A stretch of 64,000 bases of DNA from Odontocerum albicorne (Eukaryota > Arthropoda > Insecta > Trichoptera > Odontoceridae), in assembly GCA_949825065.1 (NCBI GenBank), contig OX463842.1:34956323-35020322 (forward strand), read 5' to 3'. Below, one piece after another: positions 22,678 through 34,548 of the stretch. Every line of letters starts with the position of its first letter. The first letter of the stretch is position 1. Under the pieces are notes generated by a model, which was given only the letters and a program-made list of their open reading frames with translations, was not told the origin of the DNA and searched no databases. The position numbers were made by a program, and so were the translations under genes.

Positions 22678-23090
22678 TTGGATCGATTTTTGTCTGTCTC
22701 AAAGTGAAAGAGGTAGGGATGGCGTGTGCAGCTTTAGGAAGCATTTCAAGACAACCTTTTTGGGTAGTTTTATCAAAATGTATTACTTTATATGAACACT
22801 ATATACCTACACTATACTACACCTAATGTCGAATGTGTTATTGCCGGTAACATATCGGAAGATTTACAAAGGTTTCTTTGTAGTTCGTCTCCCCTTGGTA
22901 AATATTCTGCGGTGTTGACCAAACATATTTTTTTAACATATGCAACTAGGATAAAGTTCTTTATCTAATGGCCGCATCCACTACCTTCGTATCCTTACAT
23001 TCAATATTTTTTTAGGTCTATAATAATGGGTTCGAATCTCTAGTTAGAGAGCCATTGAGGACAGTTTGAGTTTGCTGAAAAAAACTATGA
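22678..23090 (+). repeat. CR1-like LINE 3' end with long 3' UTR
   Basis: Begins with the last ORF codons (reads GVCSFRKHFKTTF, cf. RDMGCVCCFRKHIKTIF at 30115). About 250 bp of 3' untranslated sequence follows, shared with 35455-35910 and 59395-59706 (both minus strand). It ends with the TGGGTTCGAATC...GAGAGCCATTGAGGA block also present at 30190. Confidence 0.65.
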
Positions 23091-23942
23091 TATTCTGATC
23101 AAATAAAGTAAATATAGAGGAAAATACCATATATCCTATTTTTATTTACCACTAGAGATATTATAAAACTGGTCGATACTAAAAAAAAATAAGAATATCC
23201 TCTGCATGTTTTGGCAATTTTCGACTATCGTTAAGTCTTTAGGAAAAAAGGGAACAATAACTTCTCAAATTCTCTACGTAGTTTTAATTTATCTTTTAAC
23301 ATTTTTTGAAATAATTGATATGGTTTGATAACATCTAATTGAGAGTGATTTTAAGAGGCAGACTTGAAAACGCGATAAAATTAAGATGATCTGGTATACT
23401 CAACAAACGAGTATATCCCAATCCGGTAGACTTTGGGCATGTTTTAAGAATGTTGGTTGATTATATCCTAAAATAGTGCTCAAACCATATAAAACCCTAG
23501 AAGGGCATGAAACTGGCGGATAGGAAACCTGTGCGGAGGTAGATTTCAGCTACACTGATATACTGTTTACGAGATGACCTAGGATGTACTAGCTTGGAGG
23601 CAGCGCTGTAATTTCAACCCTTAAGAAGAATGGGGAGTTAAGATGAAACAAGATGATCAATGTAGACCAAATTGGGTATTCTTGTATTAAAACGGTAGAT
23701 ATCCTTCGTGACCTAATTGGTGGTATCTGTAGTTTAGTTGCTAAGGTGCCTGCCTGTCGACCAATATGGAGGAACCCGAAACTCTGTGATAGAAAGTCGT
23801 CAAGTCTTTTACCAATTAAACTATTAGTATTGTCGGGAGAATTGTCAATGGCAATGATCTGGCGGATAAATTTCATATTTCAGTTTTCGGCTAAAATGAC
23901 GGTTCAAGAAAGCCATTCTCTGGAATTTTCTTAATCTTAGGC
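23091..23942. other. Unassigned, open on both strands
   Basis: Frames of 93-95 codons overlap on opposite strands (23589-23934), with no recognised domain. GTAGTTTAGTTGCTAAGGTG at about 23730 resembles a SINE A box. The base composition is more even than the surroundings, so an old repeat or conserved element is possible. Confidence 0.3.
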
Positions 23943-24206
23943 ATTGACTGCGATACTGGTTATTTCATATTCATGCTGTATGGATTATTGACTGCGATAC
24001 TGGTTATTTCATATTCATGCTGTATGGATTATTGACTGCGATACTGGTTATTTCATATTCATGCTGTATGGATTATTGACTGCGATACTGGTTATTTCAT
24101 ATTCATGCTGCATGGATTATTGACTGCGATACTGGTTATTTCATATTCATGCTGTATGGATTATTGACTGCGATACTGGTTATTTCATATTCATGCTGTA
24201 TGGATT
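23943..24206. repeat. 44-bp minisatellite, six perfect-phase copies
   Basis: Unit starts ATTGACTGCGATACTGGTTA and ends ATGCTGTATGGATT. Starts are at 23943, 23987, 24031, 24075, 24119 and 24163. The only variant seen is C for T in the fourth copy. Such homogeneity indicates recent expansion. Confidence 0.97.
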
Positions 24207-24689
24207 ATTTTTAAATTTTGCATTTTTGTTGAGTATGATTGTGTTGGAGTATTTCTTATTTCGGTTTCGTTTAACCACGCGTTGTTGATTTCATGAACGG
24301 TATGTTTTCTTTAATGTGTCGTTTTTTAAAGTTGTTTACCTCCTTTGATAAGTAAATGTTGCTATATTTTGTAAAGTATACTTAAATGTTATATACGAGT
24401 ATCTTACGTAAAAAATAATATTGTCTCTTTTATGCTGTATGTTAAATGCATGTTTTATAATTTGTAAGATACCTTTTATATGCAACATGTTAGTCAATAT
24501 ATTAATAAGTTTCCTTTTGCTTGACCAGTTTCATGTGAAAATAGTGTTTTGGGTTATTAATTTATATTAATATGTTTGAACAAACTCTTAAAATATACTG
24601 CCATTAAGTAAATAATTGGCAATGTATACTTTTCATATAAAGTCTCGGTCAGCTAAAGGCAAATGGTTCTATGTACATTTCGGTCAAAT
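24207..24689. other. AT-rich stretch, nothing recognised
   Basis: No supported gene. Confidence 0.4.
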
Positions 24690-24990
24690 TGATTTATAAT
24701 GAGTTTTCGTTGCGAATCGCTGCCCTACCTGGCCTCGTATCGTGTTAAATCATTATGAACGCGTGTCCGTCGTACATAAATATATGTTGTACGCTTTTTA
24801 AGATCAATATCAGAGAAATAGTAAGTTATTCATAAGTTAAATGCTAAATGTACGCCATCACGCGAGCAGCCCGATACAAATGACCGCGGGCCGAGCTTTT
24901 AAGACGATAAACAAATTGGTGGAGTACAAATTTAATAAAGGAGTTCCTCGCGAGCTTTTTGCTTCATTGATAGCTAAAGCTCGATAAAAT
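24690..24990. promoter_or_regulatory. Candidate conserved non-coding element
   Basis: GC-richer, non-repetitive sequence in an AT-rich gap, with homeodomain-like TTTATAATGAG and TTCATTGATAGC sites and ACGCGAGCAGCCCGATACAA, GACCGCGGGCCGAGC. No long frame. This is an inference from composition and motif density only. Confidence 0.3.
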
Positions 24991-25749
24991 CGAAAATCAT
25001 TTTTCTTGAAACTTTATACTTAACATCATGTTAATACCGAATCCACGAATTCTATATATGAGCTTAAAAAGGTGATGAATGTAATCAGTGAAATTTGATT
25101 AAATTAATAGATAGCAGTTGAATATCTAATTATAGATATTATCGGATAATCTCTGTTGCCAGTTATTTATTTGGTTTTGTTATCATAGTATTTCCCATTA
25201 TTATTTCTTTTCAAATGAACAATATCTACTTTATTAGGCGGACTCGTGTTAAAGGGGACATTTCCATATGAAGAAAAAAAAAACAATATACTCGTAATAA
25301 TTACACGTACGTACTCGTACATACATAAACATATTCAAATACAAGCGCATGATAAACATCTACACATAAATACATCAGTATACTGAATGGGCTAAAGCAG
25401 TACAATAATTATGACCGACTTTCATATATTAAAAAAAATGTTTTAATTCCTCTCATCTCAGATTAATTAGAAAATATGTATGTTATAGTTTATTTTAATA
25501 TGTTTTTTATAAGTTAATTATATTTTATTCCATTGTCAATTTTTTAAGAGTTTTCATATTGAATTAAAAAATTACCTTCATCGAATGCGTGTAGACCAAT
25601 AAACTAATAATGTACTGATGTTAAGCGAAAACACATATTGTATTAAGGTAAATTATGTTACCGTAATGTACGAGTATAACGGTTTTGAATAAGTACTTAA
25701 AATGAACATTCATTGATTTTATTACTTAAATTTAGAACTTATTGTTTAA
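24991..25749. other. AT-rich stretch, nothing recognised
   Basis: Several ACGAGTA/TACTCGT octamers at 25285-25320 and 25668. No gene. Confidence 0.4.
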
Positions 25750-25955
25750 GTTTAGGTTCAGAAGATTGCGGGTTCGGTTCCCACTTTTTTTAAGAATTTC
25801 AATATGGTTTTCACTTCAGGTATCTTTAATATCTCTCTGATTGGTTGAAAGAGGTGTTTACACTAATTTATTATGAAAATAAACATAACTTGCTGAACTG
25901 TCAACAAAAAAAGTGTTACACCGTAATATAACTGTTGTAGTTTAAGTATAATACA
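25750..25955 (+). repeat. tRNA-derived SINE
   Basis: GCGGGTTCGGTTCCCAC (B box), ATATGGTTTTCACTTCAGGT, TCTGATTGGTTGAAAGAGGT and the tail GTAATATAACTGTTGTAG...TATAATACAAT follow the family order. The A box is degraded. Confidence 0.65.
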
Positions 25956-26663
25956 ATTAAGGTAAAAAGAAAAATAAAGTATTATTTAGTATACTTAAAT
26001 TAAACAATTGTTCCAATTTAAGTTGTTGTAATTAAAGTATAATACAATCAAGGTATGACTAAAAATGAACCGACTTGTTATATACAATTTCTGTTTAACT
26101 TTATTTTAATGACACTTGACACATATTAAAAAAAAAACATACATGGTGTTATTAAAAATCAGTGTATTCATAATTCAATTAGGTAATAATTTGATGTAGT
26201 TACCAACATTTCAAACTGGACATAGTATACTCTTTGTATGGGTAATTTAAATTCCTTAAGCTCGTAGTGTTTTATTTTTCGATCAGGACACGAGTTGTTT
26301 GGTAATGACGAGAATCTTTGTCCGATAAAGCTATTTGGAGTTTATGGAAAATAATATGTGGTGTATCATGGGAGATGTCTAGTAAGATAAAGCCTAATCG
26401 AGTTGGAGTGGGTGTGGAATTGATGGAAGTTTTTTTATGACCCTATCCTGTTGGTGCAATGAGAATGTATTAGCAGAGCCACGATCATAAATTCGAAGTG
26501 GATAAATGTTTAAATTATACCGTATGTTTAATTATACATTATGTATTTTATAATACATAAATTATGAATCATGTTGAAAAAAAGAATAAAACATTTTGTT
26601 ATCCAATATTAATTTATTCTTAAGACTTTAACAGCTTGAAATTCCACAGACAATTTTTTTCAT
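25956..26663. other. AT-rich stretch, nothing recognised
   Basis: 26000-26055 repeats the GTTGTA...TATAATACAAT SINE-tail motif once more. No gene. Confidence 0.4.
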
Positions 26664-26855
26664 GTTGCCTAGTTAGTAAGACGCCGGCCTTCTAGCTCAG
26701 GAGTTGCAAGTTCGACTCCTGCTGGAACCCAGACTTTTTAAAAGGATGCCAGTCTGATTTTCACTAAAGGACTCTTTAACTTTTTTTGGTTGGTAGGAAG
26801 AGATTGCCACTTGTTAATAAGTTCACCATGTTGTACTGTAATACAATAATACTAT
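26664..26855 (+). repeat. tRNA-derived SINE, well-preserved copy
   Basis: A box TTGCCTAGTTAGTAAGACG, B box AAGTTCGACTCCTGC, body CCAGTCTGATTTTCACTAAA, GGTTGGTAGGAAGAGATTGC, and tail CATGTTGTACTGTAATACAA. The head keeps RNA polymerase III promoter spacing. About ten further copies lie in the window. Confidence 0.8.
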
Positions 26856-26937
26856 ATCTTAATTATTATATTTGAAAACAAATGTAAAATAATCATAAAA
26901 CAAATAATCGCTTTAAAATATATATTATAAAATTATA

Positions 26938-27121
26938 TTATTTATAGTTAGGGCTTTAACACTGTGGAGGTATAAAAGCGTGTAATTTGTTTAATAAAAC
27001 GTTGTATAATATATTCCAATTAATATAACGGTATAACCCTTCTGGTTTCAAGGTTTTCACTTGTGCTCCCCTGATGATGAGGTGAAAATCTTGAAACTAC
27101 AATTCTAAAAATTACACGCAG
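26938..27121. repeat. Palindromic MITE (family A), copy 2, diverged
   Basis: GTTAGGGCTTTAAC...GTGGAGG, AACGGTATAACCCTTCTGGT, TTCAAGGTTTTCAC and GATGAGGTGAAAATCTTGAA align with 13937-14150. The right arm is shortened, and the ends are now GCGTGTAATTT / AAATTACACGC. Confidence 0.7.
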
Positions 27122-27134
27122 GAAATTGAAATTA

Positions 27135-27275
27135 AGTTAACTTATATAAATTAGATTAGTTATAATATAAAAATAAGATTAGGCCTTTAGTTTTTAAGTA
27201 ATAAATGTGTGTACGGGTATAGCGTCTGACCAATGGTTGTATAATATGTAAGTTTATGAAATAAAAAAAAATGAT
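27135..27275 (+). repeat. Jockey-like LINE 3' UTR fragment
   Basis: AAGTAATAAATGTGTGTACGG, GTATAGCGTCTGACCAATGG, then TTGTATAATATGTAAG and an A run correspond to the 3' end of the minus-strand LINE at 59708-60500 and to 63459-63674. The more diverged of the three. Confidence 0.6.
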
Positions 27276-27464
27276 CGAGAGATTAAATAAAATACGAGTA
27301 TTTATATTAAAATGCAATCTATCAATGATTCATTTATGAGCATAAAATTAAATATAATTATGCAAAAGTGTGTACGTGTTAAATGAATGAAAAGATACAA
27401 AAAAAAAATTGTGTACTAACTAAAATATGTGATGTGTCAATATATGATGGAATAATTTATCTAG
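27276..27464. other. AT-rich stretch, nothing recognised
   Basis: No supported gene. Confidence 0.4.
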
Positions 27465-27815
27465 TTATTAAGTACGAATGTGAGCCTGGTCGATTTGTTA
27501 AAAAGATAGGACGAAAAAGAGTACGTTGAATTGGTTTGGACGTATTGAATAGATAGGTGATGAAAGAATTGCTCGGCAAATCTACAGTAAAACACGAGTG
27601 AGATTTGTGGAAGAGGAGACCAAGAAAAATATGGGTAGATTGTAGTGAATGATATTTTGAAAGATAGAAAGGGTCAGTGAAATAGAAACAGAATTATCTG
27701 TGGAAGATGAATGAGTGTGAAGAAAGTATGTTGTGATATGAAAGATTGGCGCTCTGTCCTCACTGTCTATTCTAACAGTAAAATGGCTTGATGATATGTG
27801 GGTATGCATGATATT
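27465..27815 (+). pseudogene. LINE ORF2 C-terminal relic (GRPRK...KWRSV family)
   Basis: Frames joined by shifts read as NWFGRIE, DERIARQIYSKT, RPRKIWVDCSE and DWRSVLTVYSNSKMA. This is the order FGHVERM / GRPRK-W / W-RSV-YP seen at the C-terminal end of RTE-type LINE ORFs. Several stops. Two other plus-strand and four minus-strand tails of this family lie in the window. Confidence 0.65.
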
Positions 27816-28820
27816 TATTCTCATTTATTTATTTAAAATATAAGCGATATTTAAGTTTCCTTTACAAACTATAACAGCATTTAATAAAAAAATGTATAAA
27901 ATAATACATATTCACAATTCAGAATGCATAAAACTCATGAAATCGCAAAGGTTTAGTACAACACTGAAAAAATAAAAATACTCAAATAAAATTAATCAAA
28001 GAAAATACTAAGTTAATAAAATTACAAAACAAAATAAATATAACAAAATGAAAATGGAAAAACCAGTCTCGTAGTTAAGATCTTAGATTAAGATGTCGGA
28101 GAAAGAACTCTTTTGAATTCGACAACTCATAAAAAATATCCGCCAAAACATACATGGAGCTATACGATTGTTGTATTCTCCCGATTGATAAATTACATGT
28201 AATTTATGTTTGCATATTGTTATTGACACGTTTGAATGGTGCAAGGTTCCGTATAATACTAGTAGGAGTGTGGAAACCAATTTAAGCAAATATTTAATAT
28301 TCAAAATAATTAACTGTCTTAACACTTTGCAAAATCTTTCACTTCTGCACAGTTTCCCTCTCAAGGTCCTTTCTATAGAATTGTCGTTAAGGATTTTTCT
28401 ACTTATAAATGCTTCAGGGCAATAAATCCATCAAATATGTAAATACGTGAGAGTCTGCAATAAATTCGTCAGATATATAAAAGTAAAAAAGAATAAATCC
28501 ATTCTAATCTAACCCAATACTGCTGGTGATAAAGGATTGCTTAATTGGATTGAAAATCACTCAATACACTCGTTCTACTTGTGATCTAATTCAGTCAATA
28601 ATTTAATATATTCATTCATCTGTAAATAATGGAAATTAATAATTATTAATTGCAACTATAACCGTCACTTCATAATATTTATCATGATTCTCATTCCACA
28701 ATTTCAGCACACCTTGAAAGATAATTTTTCACAATTTGCAAATTTCACCAAAATACGTTTGCACCGCAGGGTCCTTCCTGCCTTTTTATATTCGTTTCTT
28801 TCTTTTTATTCCTTTTAAAT
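27816..28820. other. AT-rich stretch, unassigned
   Basis: A 93-codon minus-strand frame (28083-28364) overlaps a plus-strand frame, neither recognised. The A-rich 27815-28060 next to AAATAAATAAATG (minus strand) could be the 3' end of a minus-strand LINE. Confidence 0.3.
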
Positions 28821-28861
28821 CATAAGGGAAAATTTATAACTATTATAAATTTTCCCTTATG
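28821..28861. repeat. Perfect 19-bp hairpin with 3-nt loop
   Basis: CATAAGGGAAAATTTATAA, loop CTA, then the exact complement. Confidence 0.9.
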
Positions 28862-29799
28862 AGTTGAAGGGAATAGGAAACGGCAGAATATAAAGGAAAG
28901 TTAATATGTTTTTATACGTTTTATTCGATCGAGAATATTCGCTTTTTTTTATTCACAAAAACGGTTATCGGCTCTGATGCGTGTGCGGTGCGGCGAGGGT
29001 ATGTGTCGGCTTTTTGGATTGACACTTGTATAAAAAACATGTCACGATAAATCGGAGTAAAGCTTCTAAAGGTTTTGAAGAGATCGACAAGAAATGCCAG
29101 ATATATCAGCGGACCAGTCATTTTCAAACTTCATCGACCAGAATAGAAGTTTTCGATGTACCTCGAGGAACAGTGGGTATAAAAATATCTACAATAAAGA
29201 AAAAAATATTATCCTTTATAGATGGTACCTGTTATACAAGCTATTCATGGTGTTACAGTATTCAAAATCTCAAGGCTTAGGATTATTTTTGGCGTCTTGT
29301 ATGTATAGTTGGAAGCTTCAAATTAATAAAATATTAGTGAAGGATTAATATACGAACAAGTAATTACTTTAAAAAAATGTTGGTGAGAAATTTTTGAACT
29401 CTAAAATATTTGCGCAAATACGTATATTTGGTTGATATTATTATTGAATTTTACAAGTAAACTATTTAAGAATTAGCGTTATGCAATTATTCTAAATGAA
29501 GAACTGAGATACGCAGCATATTTAAACATTTGACATACGTCTCCAAAGCACTAAAGTTATATTCAAAGAAAAAGTGTGTTAAAACTTAAATTATACAATA
29601 TTATATAAATATTTATCAGGTAGTAAGTAAGTCACTGATATAAAATATCTAATTGTAAAGGCCGCCTAGAAGATAACGATATCTACGAGTACATACCATG
29701 ATCCGGATTATTGTAACTATTTATTCTGGTTTGCCTGACTCACAAATTTCTAGACTCGTCTGTTTTCAATGCAACTGCTATGCTGATAACATATATGGT
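28862..29799. other. Stretch with overlapping short frames, unassigned
   Basis: 28921-29280 is slightly GC-richer. The minus-strand frame 28921-29127 begins MKMTGPLIYLAFLVDLFKTF, which is hydrophobic and signal-peptide-like, but nothing else supports a gene. Confidence 0.3.
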
Positions 29800-30285
29800 A
29801 GTCATAGATATTGTCATATTGGCAAGCTTCTAAAAACTTTACACTGACTTATAAGAGTATGTTGCGAAAGGATTGATTTCAAACTTTTTCTCTTGTATTC
29901 AAGTCCCACATTGGGATATCTCCATTGTATTTTTCGAACCTGTTTCTGAGGGATGTTCCTTCGAAGAGAAGTAGACATTTAAAGTCCATTTCTTTTTCAT
30001 CCAATAAATTGGTTGTTCCATGTCAATCCAAAAGGGTTCCATGTCAATCTCATGATAAAGATTTTACCGTTACTGGTCTGGTGGCGTGGAATAGTCTGCA
30101 CCTTAGCGTCCGAGATATGGGTTGCGTGTGCTGTTTTAGGAAGCACATAAAGACAATCTTTTTTGGGTGGTCTTGTTAAAATTTAGGAGTGGGTTCAAAT
30201 CCTGAGATAAAGAGCCTTGGAGGAGAGTTTACTTTCTAAACGGCGCTATATAAATTGTCCTTTTATTATAAATATTATGATAGAT
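29800..30285 (+). pseudogene. CR1/L2-like LINE, ORF2 C-terminus and 3' UTR
   Basis: Reads ERIDFKLFLLYSS, then after a frame change PPLYFSNLFLRDVPSKRSRH, DFTVTGLVAWNSLHLSVRD and CCFRKHIKTIFFG. This is the DFKLL...YLS...WNSLP...FRKHLKT signature of the C-terminal end of CR1-group LINEs. The 3' UTR with TTCAAATCCTGAG, GAGCCTTGGAGGAGAGTTTA and GGCGCTATATAAATTGTCC follows, then an ATT-rich tail. About 230 bp of 3' UTR present in the other copies is missing here. Confidence 0.75.
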
Positions 30286-31087
<802 letters not shown>

Positions 31088-31195
31088 TCAATGTATGTAT
31101 GTCTATCGCAAAATATTACCAAATTTTACCAAATAGATTTATGTAATTGTGGAAGACTTATTTTATAGTTGTAAATAATTTATATTTATTTTTAG

Positions 31196-31298
31196 TGGAA
31201 CAACGCTTACATAGAACAAGAAGAATTGGATTTTTCGAGAATTTTATGGATAGATCTTGAGATACAGAAAACAAACGGACTCACTTGTAGAACGAGAT
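31196..31298 (+). other. Candidate internal exon with consensus splice sites
   Basis: Acceptor TTTATATTTATTTTTAG, then 103 nt, then donor GAGAT|GTAAGTTG. The whole segment is open in one frame: WNNAYIEQEELDFSR, then ILWIDLEIQKTNGLTCRTR, leaving one base. Residue use is protein-like and unlike the AT-driven frames nearby. RILWIDLE recalls DEDD 3'-5' exonucleases (oligoribonuclease has IVWIDLEMTG), but the residues after DLE do not match, so no family is claimed. No partner exon was identified. Confidence 0.35.
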
Positions 31299-31449
31299 GT
31301 AAGTTGCTTTGGAGAATCGAAACCTTCCACATGTTGATGCAGGTTTACTCAACTCCAGAGGCAAAGTATTGTCTTGAATGTTTCGTTTATACTAGGTTAT
31401 TTACATTAATAAATTAGAATGAACTGAAATAGTTTTTTTTTTTCATCCA

Positions 31450-31680
31450 TTCTTTCTACATGCATGAGGGGAAAGAGTGGTAGAGGAAGACAAAGAAAAG
31501 TAAGGTTGGATCAAGAGAAAGATATTTTAGAAGAAGAAAATGTAAAAAGTCGAAGAGATCGTAATAGTTGTATGAATGTAGAAGAGGCGTAAGGAAGTGT
31601 GGCACTCTGTTCTCTTTGTCTACCCCGATAGCGAAATGGCGTGATTATACGAGTATGTATGTATGTGATGAGTCTGTTTC
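31450..31680 (+). pseudogene. LINE ORF2 C-terminal relic (GRGRQRK family)
   Basis: Reads KSGRGRQRKVRLDQEKDILE, VKSRRDRNSCMNVEEA, then after a stop LCSLCLPR. This corresponds to GRPRKTW...VRSRKNRRACM...W-SV-AYP of RTE-type LINE ORF ends. The 3' DNA motif TTTGTCTACCCCGATAGCGA is shared with 61360 and, inverted, with 19185, 36735 and 62405. Confidence 0.65.
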
Positions 31681-31806
31681 ATAAATTATTATAAGATAAG
31701 AGATTTATTAACAGTTCAAGAACCGTGGACCACTAAATCAGTCTTTGAAAAAACCTCTCACAGATTCTCAAATGCGATAAGATTTATTAGATTAATTGGA
31801 AATGTG
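31681..31806. other. Short spacer, nothing recognised
   Basis: No features. Confidence 0.4.
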
Positions 31807-31986
31807 TTAGGCATTCATACGATGATGTTCTGCTTGAAGGAGATCAGTAATGTTCCTTGTCAATAAGAGATGTTTAACTGCCTTAAGCGGGTTAATGTTC
31901 TTGAACCATTTCATATTCTTTTTAATACGTCCAAGTATCCATGCTATATTGGGCGTGTTTTCTTTACCTTCTTCACACCCTGGAGA
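31807..31986 (-). other. Protein-like 59-codon open segment, possibly retroelement-derived
   Basis: Minus strand, no ATG at its start: SPGCEEGKENTPNIAWILGR then IKKNMKWFKNINPLK and LLLTRNITDLLQAEHHRMNA, followed by TAA. Composition is clearly protein-like. The pattern (hydrophobic IAW, basic KNMKWFKN, then LTxxxxxLLQAE) recalls the linker before the integrase of BEL/Pao or gypsy polyproteins, but this is a weak guess. Upstream sequence to about 32240 has stops in all frames. Confidence 0.3.
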
Positions 31987-32919
31987 CTAGTAAAGGCCTA
32001 ACGTTGATATTGATGGGACGCTTGTCGCTATAACCGTGTTGCTTGGTCGCTTGTGTCAGAAACCTTCCCAATCTTAATGTAGCCGATAATTTGAATTTAT
32101 GTGGGATCTACAGGCTTAACCCACGGTAATAATTTGATTATATCTATTGATTTAATTGACAGCTTCTTGGTTATAGCATCCAAGAGATCAGCGAATTTAG
32201 TCAATACGAAGATATGGTGTGACTCGTTTTATCACTACCCCATAGCTTGCATATTTAGTTTTTATATATTTTAAAAATTCATTTGAACATTTTTTTTTAA
32301 CTTGACATAAATCTATCGGGTTTATTTGCAATGTACCTATTTTTGTTCAATCAATTAACGCATAAACGTGACTGAATTTAAAACATCAAAAACAAATATA
32401 TTCAAATGAAAAGTAAACTATAAAAGTTATTGTACATTTTTGTAATTGTTTGTTTTACATCAAGAGTTTTGGTAATTTTTGACATTTTTGTAATTGTTTG
32501 TTTTACATACGAGTACTTAATAAATTAAATTATCATTTTTAAAACAAAAAAAATTTCGATGCCAAAACTGGATGCGATGGTACCTTCAAGTTAAAATTTC
32601 GTTAATGAAGTCTACAGGACCAAAAACTTCAACAGATGTTTTTATATTACAGCCAAGCGCCTCATGAGCCCTGGCCGGTCACATGCTTGTATTATATATA
32701 CGGTAAACTTTATGCATGCACATACTCCTTTCTGATAACTTTGCTTATAATTCATGTTAATTTTCATACTTTTTGTAACATGTTGATTTACTACTCATCC
32801 GTACTCAAAATTATAATTTAAATTTAATTATTGTAACTATTTCTAGTGGTCGATAAAATATCGTACATTGTACTCGTATTATACTGTATTGAGACGTATA
32901 AAAAGTTTACGTATTTTCA
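31987..32919. other. Mixed stretch, one short duplication
   Basis: TTTTTGTAATTGTTTGTTTTACAT occurs at about 32437 and again at about 32485. 31987-32240 is GC-richer than average and unassigned. Confidence 0.35.
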
Positions 32920-33250
32920 CTTTTGTAAAAATGCGTAACTGTGACACCATCCCATCTTACTTCGCCGAAATATACATTTGCGCTACGCTCAAGTCAACAT
33001 TGGTTATTGACTTGACCTGTTCACCGCACTTCGTGGAACCAGTTACGAACTGTGTTAGAAATGCTCCGTCATTGACATGTTTCAAAAAGCGATTGAAAAC
33101 TCTTTATACCAGTGATGTTACGTATTTTATTCTCGATTCCTTTTATTTCACCATCCCTTCTTTCTTCCATCGATTAATGCAATACTACTTTAATTTTTGA
33201 TATTTAGACTGTTCATGAATTTTGTACAAGTCAATAATAATATGATTATT
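32920..33250 (+). pseudogene. Non-LTR retrotransposon ORF2 C-terminal relic
   Basis: Reads MRNCDTIPSYFAE, PHFVEPVTNCVRNAPSLTCF and KKRLKTLYTSDV. This is the W-LP..VRNAPSL..FKKRLK terminus of a LINE ORF2. It shares protein and 3' DNA with 43245-43745 (TTGCGCTACGCTCA, TTCACCGC, ATTCCTGATTTTT/CTTTTATTT pyrimidine block). Confidence 0.65.
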
Positions 33251-34344
33251 TTGAACTTCTAAGTATTATCAAAAGTTGTTTGACTAAAATTTTTAGGATC
33301 TTAAATATTAAGCAATTTATATTTGAAAAGGTCAAAGATGGTGTATAAAATAACCCAACCTTCTCATATTGCGTGTGATATTTAGATGGGGATTTTGCTC
33401 ATTTTTTTTGCGCACATCACAGATCAAAGTAGGCGCTTATTAAAATGAATAATTTTAATCGAAAAAGATCAAACCTTTTTATGGGCACAAAAACGAAAGA
33501 AAGATTTTCGATCAGGATATTTTTTATGAAATTCCAAAATAATAAATTTATCATACCAAAATTTATCATGCTTAGTAAAAATTAACGAGATAAAGATGTG
33601 TTTAAAAATTACTAATTTATTTCAATAAAATTTTCTCGGCTATTGTCCATTACTTCAAAACATTTTTTAGACTAGGCGTGTTCGTTTGGCTTGAAATATG
33701 GTCGATGTTTCGAAGGTGTTGTATACCTCATTTACAAGATGTTATGTCGAGAAAGGTCGATGCCAAGAAAACATTACTGAATACTTCCAGACGTTTTTTT
33801 TTTCGTATATTTTACAAATAATGTTGACCCACTTGGTCACTGAAGTATTATTTGTTTGCTTTCATCACCAAATACTGAAAGGAATCGAAAACCTTTCGTA
33901 TTTTATTACACTTCCATTGTATATAACGCAATCTGGCTGGCTAATTTATGATAATTTCTTCTTATCAACCAGAAACATGATAATATAATACCTAATTGGA
34001 AAAGCAAGATTAAGATTCATTAGGTATTTTATAATACCATCGAAAATCGGAACCGAAATCCTGGCCTGGATGTCCAGACTCATATCACCGCATTTAAGAA
34101 TGATTCAGACAATGTAGTGTCTCTTGTTTGCGTGCTTCCGTCATTTTTTCCACATTAGTAATGACTACAGGATTTTTAATTATAAGTTCATCTTGTTAAT
34201 GAGATCCTGAGACGACTCAGAAAAAGTGGTGTTGTTTATTTACCTTATCTCGTCATTAGAAATAAGTCATCACATATTTGGATGACTGGTGTGATGTCGT
34301 TTTTTCGCCTTTGTATGTATTCCGAGATGACTACGACAATGACA
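33251..34344. other. Stretch without recognised gene
   Basis: A 96-codon plus-strand frame at 33698-33988 has hydrophobic patches but no recognised domain or splice support. Confidence 0.35.
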
Positions 34345-34548
34345 ACGTCCGTGAGCTAGTTGGTAAGACGACTGTCTTCCAGTCCGGGGTTTGCACGTTC
34401 GATTTTGTTTGTACCCATTTATTTAAAAAGAAGTTTGGCCTGGTTGGCACTTAATGTCTCGTTTATAGTTGGCCGAAAGTGATTGGTACAAGGCAAAAAA
34501 CCCACCAGTTTGTACTGTATATAATGAAATTGTAATATAGTACAATGT
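34345..34548 (+). repeat. tRNA-derived SINE
   Basis: CCGTGAGCTAGTTGGTAAGA (A box), TTGCACGTTCGATTTTG (B box), GTTGGCCGAAAGTGATTGG, CACCAGTTTGTACTGTATAT and TAATATAGTACAATGTATT tail. Confidence 0.75.

Noticed and set aside
23943..24206. CRISPR array
   Set aside because: Repeats are directly contiguous with no spacers, and the genome is eukaryotic. The same applies to the 40-, 36-, 31- and 26-bp arrays.
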